Source: Pseudomonadota bacterium (lineage in GTDB: Bacteria; Desulfobacterota; Desulfobacteria; Desulfobacterales; ETH-SRB1). From it: a stretch of DNA of 5,007 nt. Under the pieces are notes generated by a model. It was not told the origin of the DNA. It was given only the letters and a program-made list of their open reading frames with translations, and did not search any database. Every line of letters begins with the position of its first letter. The stretch's first letter is position 1. The translations under genes and the position numbers were made by a program. Of this stretch, positions 1 through 3,942 are shown one piece after another. The stretch spans positions 1-5,007 of the forward strand of contig JAHIKR010000051.1 in NCBI GenBank assembly GCA_018897415.1. Reading direction: 5' to 3'.

Positions 1-171
1 AATTAATGCCCAGGCGAAACACAATGTAGCGCTATCTGTTAAGATATTTTTTAAACGTCCTAAAAAATTATCTTTATCGGCATCATTCTTAAAGATGCTT
101 TTTCTATCGATGCCTCTAACTATGATATGATGTAGTGCCCCGGGCGCATCTATTCTTGATCTACGTGGCAT
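1..171 (-). CDS. REP-associated tyrosine transposase (Y1/HUH, IS200-like), N-terminal fragment cut by the window edge
   Basis: Only the first 57 codons are in the window and the frame stays open to base 1. The ATG is at 171-169 and the protein begins MPRRSRIDAPGALHHIIVRG. The sequence PGALHHIIVRGIDR, followed by the IFKNDADKDNFL segment, is the characteristic N-terminus of the Y1 transposase / RAYT group (Pfam Y1_Tnp): the first beta strand, then the 'xxRGxxRxxIFxxxxDxxxFL' helix. The visible part ends in CFAWALI, directly before where the catalytic HUH motif normally lies, so neither the HUH histidines nor the catalytic tyrosine can be checked here. Members of this family nick single-stranded DNA and are linked to dispersal of short palindromic repeats. 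The start is well supported because MPR-R-R is the usual beginning of the family. There is no clear Shine-Dalgarno, and a promoter lies immediately upstream. Whether the gene is intact is unknown. Confidence 0.85.
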   Translation of the reverse strand, partial: MPRRSRIDAPGALHHIIVRGIDRKSIFKNDADKDNFLGRLKNILTDSATLCFAWALI

Positions 172-178
172 GTCTATC

Positions 179-207
179 TTTATAATAGATTGTATTCGAT
201 ATGTCAA
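179..207 (-). promoter_or_regulatory. Sigma-70-type promoter for the transposase gene, predicted leaderless
   Basis: On the minus strand, TTGACA (207-202) is followed by a 17-nt spacer and TATAAA (184-179). This is a perfect -35 box, optimal spacing and a -10 box with one or two departures from TATAAT. An overlapping TATTAT (187-182) gives an alternative -10 with a 14-nt spacer, which is less likely. Only 7 nt separate the -10 box from the transposase ATG, so transcription should start at or within a base or two of the A of ATG. The -35 box is part of a 40-bp repeat, so a second TTGACA exists at 274-269, but that copy has no matching -10. Confidence 0.6.
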
Positions 208-301
208 TATATGAAAGAGCGTCCCTAATGCTCCCTCCTAATGCTCCCTCTAATGCTCCCTTTCGATATGTCAATATATGAAAGAGCGTCCCTAATGCTC
301 C
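195..301. repeat. Two exact 40-bp direct repeats (195-234 and 262-301)
   Basis: The stretch that starts TTCGATATGTCAATATATGA and ends CCCTAATGCTCC is present twice, identical over 40 bases, at an offset of 67 bases. Each copy carries TTGACA on the minus strand and ends with one unit of the CTAATGCTCC array. The left copy supplies the -35 region of the transposase promoter. Base-perfect identity points to a recent duplication of a 67-bp block made of the 40-bp segment plus short tandem units. Adjacent short-unit repeats make slippage or unequal recombination a plausible origin. Confidence 0.9.
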
Positions 302-366
302 TCACTAATGCTCCTCCCTAATGCTCCTCACTAATGCTCCTCCCTAATGCTCCTCCCTAATGCTCC
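225..366. repeat. Short tandem array: nine copies of CTAATGCTCC, mostly 13-bp period
   Basis: The 10-base core CTAATGCTCC occurs at 225, 238, 250, 292, 305, 318, 331, 344 and 357. The last six copies are spaced exactly 13 bases, with TCA or TCC as the three-base linker. The first three are spaced 13 and 12. The two groups are separated by the second 40-bp repeat. On the minus strand the units read GGAGCATTAG and lead directly into the transposase promoter. The 13-base period does not preserve a reading frame, and the units contain TAG in one minus-strand frame, so the array is not coding. It could be an iterated binding site, a substrate of the transposase, or simply a minisatellite; the sequence does not decide. 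Confidence 0.92.
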
Positions 367-592
367 CTTGAATTCAATCGATATATCGATAATATTTATA
401 ATAAATATAAAAATATTTAATATTGATTGCAAAAAATAGAATTATAAGAAGGGTCTCCTATTATTTTCTGAGGATGTTCGCTGTTAACAAATCAGGATAG
501 ACCCATTTTTTTGGATTGATTATAAATTAATAAATCATAAGTGCTTAAAAATCAAGAGTATTTATGTAAAGTCAGATAGTGGGAATTATGGG
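367..592. other. AT-rich non-coding gap with two abutting palindromes
   Basis: No convincing gene is present here. At its left side are two perfect palindromes that share one base: TTGAATTCAA (368-377) and ATCGATATATCGAT (377-390). They are followed by an almost purely A/T tract to about 450. A possible hairpin at 451-504 is listed separately. The stretch 513-592, downstream of the HTH/zinc-ribbon gene stop, has no clear GC-rich terminator stem. ATCGATAT echoes the TCGATAT of the neighbouring 40-bp repeats, so the palindromes may mark the outer edge of the repeat-bearing unit. Confidence 0.6.
451..512 (+). other. Imperfect 54-nt hairpin followed by a T run on the plus strand
   Basis: GGGTCT (451-456) pairs with AGACCC (499-504). 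Inside, CTGA pairs with TCAG and TGTT with AACA in nested order, giving a long interrupted stem with an apical loop of about 7 nt. On the plus strand a run of seven T follows at 506-512, as in a factor-independent terminator, but the stem is short and interrupted for that role. On the minus strand it lies some 90 nt beyond the stop of the HTH/zinc-ribbon gene. It may be a weak terminator, a small repeat element of the palindromic kind mobilised by transposases such as the neighbouring one, or chance. No gene on the plus strand is evident that would need a terminator. Confidence 0.3.
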
Positions 593-916
593 TTAGCTAA
601 TGGAAAAAAGTGGCTCTTGAATCTGCTGACTACGACAGATTGGACATTTTCCTGGTTTATTCATTCGTTCCCTCTTTTTGAACTTAAATCCGCAACTTTT
701 GCATTCAGCAGGGATTATTACCAGGCGCTCTTTGCTTTTGCGAACTGCTATCCGGATATGCCCGAGATGATCAACAACCTCTTTTTCAGAAATCCCGACT
801 TCTGCGGATATGTCGCGCGCTGACAGGGTTCGCCCTGTAAGAACAGAAATTATTTCCTGACGGATCGTGTCATGCTTTTCTTGCGGAATAGAAGGCTCTT
901 TAGGTTTTATTTTCAT
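593..916 (-). CDS. Small predicted transcriptional regulator: HTH domain plus C-terminal zinc ribbon
   Basis: The protein has 107 residues. Residues about 15-66 form a winged-helix-like HTH: IRQEIISVLTGRTLSARDIS, then AEVGISEKEVVDHLGHI, the usual pattern of first helix, 'LSARDIS' turn and recognition helix. Residues 72-94 form a zinc ribbon with two CxxC knuckles, Cys72/Cys75 and Cys91/Cys94, separated by a basic loop (KFKKRERMNKPGK). This fusion matches the group of HTH + Zn-ribbon predicted regulators (COG3357-like, often labelled ArsR-type). DNA binding in the cytoplasm is inferred; the target is unknown. The ATG at 916-914 lies 7 nt after the yajD stop and lacks a clear Shine-Dalgarno, which suggests coupling to yajD translation. 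The short tail after the ribbon ends EPLFSIS with TAA. No ligand-binding domain is present, so any signal would have to be sensed by the zinc site or a partner. Confidence 0.75.
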   Translation of the reverse strand: MKIKPKEPSIPQEKHDTIRQEIISVLTGRTLSARDISAEVGISEKEVVDHLGHIRIAVRKSKERLVIIPAECKSCGFKFKKRERMNKPGKCPICRSQQIQEPLFSIS

Positions 917-923
917 TAATCAG

Positions 924-1274
924 CTATTTTTTATCCTTCAGCAAAGCATCGAGACCAGCGAACGGCCTGTGGGCAGAAGGTGGCTCTTGCTCGCCACCCG
1001 GCGTCACCTCGCCATACCATTCCGCTACCTGGTCCCGCGAGTGCTCATTGTCGTGACAGTAGAGGCACAGCAACTCCCAGTTGCTGCCGTCAGACGGATT
1101 GTTATCGTGGTTGTGATCCTTGTGATGGACTGTGAGCTCTCGAACTCTCCTGCCTGTGAATTCGCGCCCGCATAGCGCACAGATCCACGGTAAAAGCTTC
1201 AGCGCTTGCTCCCGATAAGTTTTCTCCCGAAGCTCTTGGTTGCGCCGAGTCTCGGCAATGATCTGATCCGGCAT
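924..1274 (-). CDS. yajD: YajD-type HNH nuclease family protein
   Basis: With the ATG at 1274-1272 the product has 116 residues, close to the 115 I recall for E. coli YajD. It carries the same signature order: YREQALKLLPWICALCGREF (first CxxC, Cys32/Cys35), RELTVHHKDHNHDNNPSDGSN (His50/His51 and Asn65) and WELLCLYCHDNEHS (second CxxC, Cys70/Cys73, then His74 and His78). These are the zinc-binding cysteines and the H-N-H residues of a beta-beta-alpha-metal nuclease fold. The C-terminal RPFAGLDALL also matches the family. The cellular role of YajD is not established; metal-dependent DNA cleavage is inferred from the fold. A longer reading frame begins at a TTG at 1316, but those 14 extra codons mostly lie in an inserted element and lack a ribosome-binding site, whereas GAGGG precedes the ATG at 1274. 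GC content is well above that of pepA. The stop is TAG, 7 nt before the next gene. Confidence 0.9.
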   Translation of the reverse strand: MPDQIIAETRRNQELREKTYREQALKLLPWICALCGREFTGRRVRELTVHHKDHNHDNNPSDGSNWELLCLYCHDNEHSRDQVAEWYGEVTPGGEQEPPSAHRPFAGLDALLKDKK

Positions 1275-1278
1275 GTCA

Positions 1279-1283
1279 CCCTC
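1279..1283 (-). promoter_or_regulatory. yajD ribosome-binding site, also one copy of a target-site duplication
   Basis: On the minus strand GAGGG lies four bases (TGAC) before the ATG at 1274 and fixes the start. The same five bases recur at 1450-1454 on the far side of the inserted element. Before insertion the leader would have read CAGGAGGGTGACATG, a longer match to the anti-Shine-Dalgarno (AGGAGGG); now the upstream bases come from the element and the match is AGAGGG. Confidence 0.7.
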
Positions 1284-1449
1284 TGAGACCTTTGCAAAAC
1301 GCCCCCTTTTGCCCAAATAGCGCTAAAGCTTCACTTCGTGCCAGCGTCAGACTCAAATTTTAAGCCTCGAAATACTCAATGTACTCCTACATTTAAAATT
1401 TTCGCCTTCCTTGAACTTGAACAAAATTGAGCATTTTTCAAAGGTCTCA
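1284..1449. mobile_element. 166-bp MITE-like element with 16-bp terminal inverted repeats and 5-bp target duplication
   Basis: The left end (1284-1299) reads TGAGACCTTTGCAAAA and the right end (1434-1449) reads TTTTTCAAAGGTCTCA. They are inverted complements at 15 of 16 positions. The element is flanked by identical CCCTC at 1279-1283 and 1450-1454, which is what a transposition event with a 5-bp staggered cut leaves. The interior has no plausible gene. It has a central inverted repeat, AAATTTTAA (1355-1363) with TTAAAATTT (1393-1401), and an 8-base palindrome TAGCGCTA (1318-1325). Such elements are moved in trans by a full-length insertion sequence with matching ends. No such transposase is in this window, and the Y1-type transposase at the left edge does not use inverted ends or make target duplications. 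The parent IS family was not identified. Confidence 0.85.
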
Positions 1450-1479
1450 CCCTCCTGCTGAGTTAATCAAAAAACTCCT

Positions 1480-2130
1480 TCAGTCCTTATGCTTGCGAAT
1501 ATGAATACAAAGGAGCAGTCCCTTTTTCAGATATACGGTTGCGGTATCTTCGAGCAACACGTTGCTGATTCCACGTGTAGCAGCAAATTTCAATACATCA
1601 TCTTCCAAGGGATATTCTAATCCTTGCAGAGCAACGCCTTCCGCATCTTCTCCAACGGGTACAAGCGAAAGTATATCTCCCTTTTTCCCTTTAAAGGTGA
1701 GTTCGCCCTTTCCCCTTAGCAGAATAACTTCCTGATGCCCGTCAATTAAACGAATTGTAACCTTTGAAAAGTCTGATAAAGCCGGAAGTAATAAATTGGC
1801 TATTGTCATATCCCAGCGCGCGCCAAGCGCGCCAAGCACAAGGATTTCATCACAGCCGAGTTCGATAGCCTTACGAATAGACAGCTCTAAGTCGGTAAGA
1901 TCTTTATTGGCCGGATAGCTTATTATTTCTGTTCCCCAGGCTTGCAGAAAGTCTAAATAATCGGGATTCAAAGAGTCCAGATCCCCTACAACAAAAGAAG
2001 GTTTTATTCCCAGCGCCTGGCAGTGAGTTGTTCCGCCATCAGCAGCAATTATTAAATCTTCAGGAAGTATGATATCATGAATATCATGAATATTTTTCAA
2101 AACTCCATTTGCAAATATTATAGCCCGCAA
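1480..2130 (-). CDS. thiN: Thiamine pyrophosphokinase
   Basis: The protein has 216 residues, the usual size for bacterial thiamine pyrophosphokinase (EC 2.7.6.2), which makes thiamine diphosphate from thiamine and ATP in the cytosol. N-terminal catalytic domain: AIIFANG (3-9), AADGGT (29-34), VVGDLDSL (48-54), NKDLTDLELSI (76-85) and LGALGARWDMTIANLLL (99-115). The acidic residues of GDLDS and KDxTDxE are the expected Mg/ATP site. The motif usually read GxRxDH has Met at 108 in place of His, a variable position. The C-terminal thiamine-binding beta domain follows, with SLVPVG (155-160) and ATRGISN (184-190). The start is TTG at 2130-2128, preceded by GAGGG six bases upstream; no in-frame ATG precedes the conserved AIIFANG strand. 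It lies 14 nt after the small hypothetical gene, so it is probably co-transcribed with pepA. This is a salvage-type activity, and no other thiamine gene is in view. Confidence 0.9.
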   Translation of the reverse strand: MRAIIFANGVLKNIHDIHDIILPEDLIIAADGGTTHCQALGIKPSFVVGDLDSLNPDYLDFLQAWGTEIISYPANKDLTDLELSIRKAIELGCDEILVLGALGARWDMTIANLLLPALSDFSKVTIRLIDGHQEVILLRGKGELTFKGKKGDILSLVPVGEDAEGVALQGLEYPLEDDVLKFAATRGISNVLLEDTATVYLKKGLLLCIHIRKHKD

Positions 2131-2144
2131 AATAATCCCTCAGC

Positions 2145-2393
2145 CTAATCCTTTAAAAATATTTGATGATACTCTTCCTCTTTAAGGTGTTTTTTCAAAA
2201 TCCCAAGAACATAATCCACGATTTTGCCAATATCTTCATCGCTCAATCTTTTAACCAGAACCCTCATCAACTCATCATCCGTAAACTTCTGAAGATATGC
2301 GATCAATGACTTCTCATCAGTTTCACGATCTAGACCAAATATTATTTTCTCCCCATCATAATTATTTACAAAATTATGTGTATGTCTCGACAT
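2145..2393 (-). CDS. Small conserved hypothetical cytosolic protein
   Basis: With the start chosen here the product has 82 residues, from MSRHTHNFVNNYDGE to the final LKD. It is highly charged and has no signal peptide, membrane segment or cysteine. The body is mostly helical by appearance: DEKSLIAYLQKFTDDELMRVLVKRLSDEDIGKIVDYVLGILKKHLKEEEYHQIF. Two similar segments, FTDDELMRVLV and LSDEDIGKIVD, suggest a pair of related acidic-capped helices. I recall uncharacterised 'cytoplasmic protein' entries of this style from deltaproteobacteria but cannot assign a function. The frame also allows a GTG at 2414 (overlapping the pepA stop) and an ATG at 2405, but only the ATG at 2393-2391 has a Shine-Dalgarno (GAGG, six bases upstream). 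It sits between pepA and thiN with gaps of 17 and 14 nt, so it belongs to the same transcription unit. Confidence 0.7.
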   Translation of the reverse strand: MSRHTHNFVNNYDGEKIIFGLDRETDEKSLIAYLQKFTDDELMRVLVKRLSDEDIGKIVDYVLGILKKHLKEEEYHQIFLKD

Positions 2394-2410
2394 AACCAGC
2401 CTCATAAATA

Positions 2411-3880
2411 TCACAATTTTTTAAGCAAATCACAGAAGAGCCTCACCCCAAAGCCGGTACCGCCTACCCCACAGTATGCATTTCCCTTTTTCATATAAGA
2501 AGGGCCTGCTATATCAATATGGGCCCATCTTGTATCTCCAACAAACTCCGACAGAAATAAAGCTCCTGTAATTGCACCGCCCCATCGTGAACTGCCAATA
2601 TTTTTAATATCAGCAAAATCACTTTTAAGTTCTTCTTTATAATCATCGGGCATAGGCATATGCCAGCAACGCTCATAGGTCTTTTCGCCCGACCTAATAA
2701 TAGATTGAGCTAATTCATCATCAGATGAAAATACCCCTGCTATCTTTTCCCCAAGCGCAACTACACACGACCCTGTCAGTGTTGCAATATCTATGAGAGT
2801 TTCGGGTTTATATTTTTTAACTGCATAAGAAATTGCATCAATCAATATAAGTCTGCCTTCAGCGTCTGTATTTAATATCTCCACGGTTTTGCCGGAATAA
2901 CTCCTTACAATGTCTCCTGGGCGTGAAGCATCGCCTGAAGGCATATTTTCAACAACAGGAATAACTCCAACAACTCTGATTTTATGCTTAAGTTTTGCTA
3001 AAGCGATAAGAGTCGCCGCTACTGCGGCCGCCCCAGACATATCGCTCTTCATTTCCTCAAGGCTTCCTGTTGGTTTTAAATTTATACCTCCCGAGTCAAA
3101 CGTAACTCCCTTACCAACAAGGACAATTGTCTTCTTTGCATCTTCTGGATTATGTTCAAGAACAATCATTCTCGGCTTGCTCTGACTACCAGCAGCTGCT
3201 GCCAGCAATGCTTCAAACTTTTTACTTTTAAGTTCTTTTTCATCAAATATTTTTACTTTTAAATTTTCTTTTTTAGCAATGTCAGCAATTATTTTTGTAA
3301 ATTGTTCGGGCTTTTTATCATTAGAAGGGGTATTAATAAGATCCCTGGCAAAGATGGTACCTTCGCAAATGGTAGAAATGCTCTTCAATATACTGCCGAA
3401 ACTTTTAGCCACATCAGATGTAACCAGGAAATCGATTTTCTCAAGGGAAACATGCTTTTTCTCCTCTTTATATTTATCAAAAAGATGATTCCCAAGGCAG
3501 GCTCCTTCAATTATTGCCTCAAGAGGTAACGGCATCTCCATTTTAATTTTTTTTGCTGAAGGTAAAACAATCAATACCTCGGGCAGCTTCATATTAATGC
3601 ATTTTTTTACTGCCTTGCCGGCAAACGCGCGCAGAGATTCTGCATTTAATTTTTCCAGCTTGCCAAGCCCCATTAAAATTATTCTGTTTGCTTTAATTTC
3701 CGGCAAACTATAAAAAATAACTTCCTCACCACTGTCTCCCTTGAACTCCTCGAGCTTCTTCGCTCTGGTTATCAGCGAGGATATTATCTTGTCATCATGT
3801 ATATTTTTGTCCTCACAGACAGGTATAGCCAGCGTTTCTGTTTTTACTTTCTTTAGATCAATTGACTTTAATCCCAGCAC
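2411..3880 (-). CDS. pepA: Cytosol (leucyl) aminopeptidase, family M17
   Basis: The protein has 489 residues, against about 500 for E. coli PepA. It is a two-metal enzyme that removes N-terminal residues from peptides in the cytosol, normally as a hexamer. The N-terminal macro-like domain spans roughly 1-165, and the catalytic domain runs from about 175 (FARDLINTPSNDKKPEQF) to the end. The whole active site is present: Lys257 and Asp262 in VGKGVTFDSGGI, Lys269 in LKP, Asp280 in KSDMSGAAA, and Asp339, Glu341 and Arg343 in NTDAEGRL. The spacing equals that of the E. coli residues K270, D275, K282, D293, D352, E354 and R356. The signatures DIATLTGSCVVALG and HIDIAGPSY are also intact. The start is GTG at 3880-3878, preceded by AGGAGAGGTGAAAA. 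The TGA stop overlaps an unused upstream GTG of the next gene. A DNA-binding role, known for E. coli PepA, should not be assumed. Confidence 0.95.
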   Translation of the reverse strand: MLGLKSIDLKKVKTETLAIPVCEDKNIHDDKIISSLITRAKKLEEFKGDSGEEVIFYSLPEIKANRIILMGLGKLEKLNAESLRAFAGKAVKKCINMKLPEVLIVLPSAKKIKMEMPLPLEAIIEGACLGNHLFDKYKEEKKHVSLEKIDFLVTSDVAKSFGSILKSISTICEGTIFARDLINTPSNDKKPEQFTKIIADIAKKENLKVKIFDEKELKSKKFEALLAAAAGSQSKPRMIVLEHNPEDAKKTIVLVGKGVTFDSGGINLKPTGSLEEMKSDMSGAAAVAATLIALAKLKHKIRVVGVIPVVENMPSGDASRPGDIVRSYSGKTVEILNTDAEGRLILIDAISYAVKKYKPETLIDIATLTGSCVVALGEKIAGVFSSDDELAQSIIRSGEKTYERCWHMPMPDDYKEELKSDFADIKNIGSSRWGGAITGALFLSEFVGDTRWAHIDIAGPSYMKKGNAYCGVGGTGFGVRLFCDLLKKL

Positions 3881-3942
3881 TTTTCACCTCTCCTTCTCTT
3901 TATCTGTAAGATTTTCGCCGTAGGTAAGCTTCAGCCTATTAA

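Noticed and set aside
195..366. CRISPR array
   Set aside because: The repeats are 10-13 bases with 2-3-base linkers and no spacers of unique sequence. The 40-bp repeat occurs only twice, and no cas gene is in the window.
867..1175. Plus-strand reading frame of 102 codons antisense to yajD and the HTH gene
   Set aside because: It lies opposite well-supported genes with family motifs, has no recognisable domain or ribosome-binding site, and is explained by the low stop frequency of GC-rich antisense sequence.
1284..1449. Integron attC site or intrinsic terminator
   Set aside because: There are no attC core sites and no integrase. The perfect flanking duplication and simple terminal inverted repeats fit a MITE, and the internal AT-only stem has no terminator-like GC stem plus T run.
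2072..2090. Tandem ATCATGAAT repeat at the 5' end of thiN
   Set aside because: It is only two copies of nine bases encoding the Asn-Ile-His-Asp-Ile-His-Asp stretch of the protein, with no sign of function beyond coding.
2394..2414. GTG (2414) or ATG (2405) as start of the small hypothetical gene
   Set aside because: Neither has a Shine-Dalgarno. GAGG is placed six bases before the ATG at 2393. The GTG-TGA overlap with pepA is tempting but less supported.
2910..3185. Plus-strand reading frame inside pepA
   Set aside because: It is antisense to the intact M17 catalytic core. It and the other plus-strand frames at 617-823, 3279-3529, 3741-3923, 4108-4380 and 4647-4862 show no family features.
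3881..3942. Terminator or separate promoter between the radical SAM gene and pepA
   Set aside because: No stem-loop followed by T residues and no good -35/-10 pair were seen in the 62-nt gap, so co-transcription is the simpler reading.
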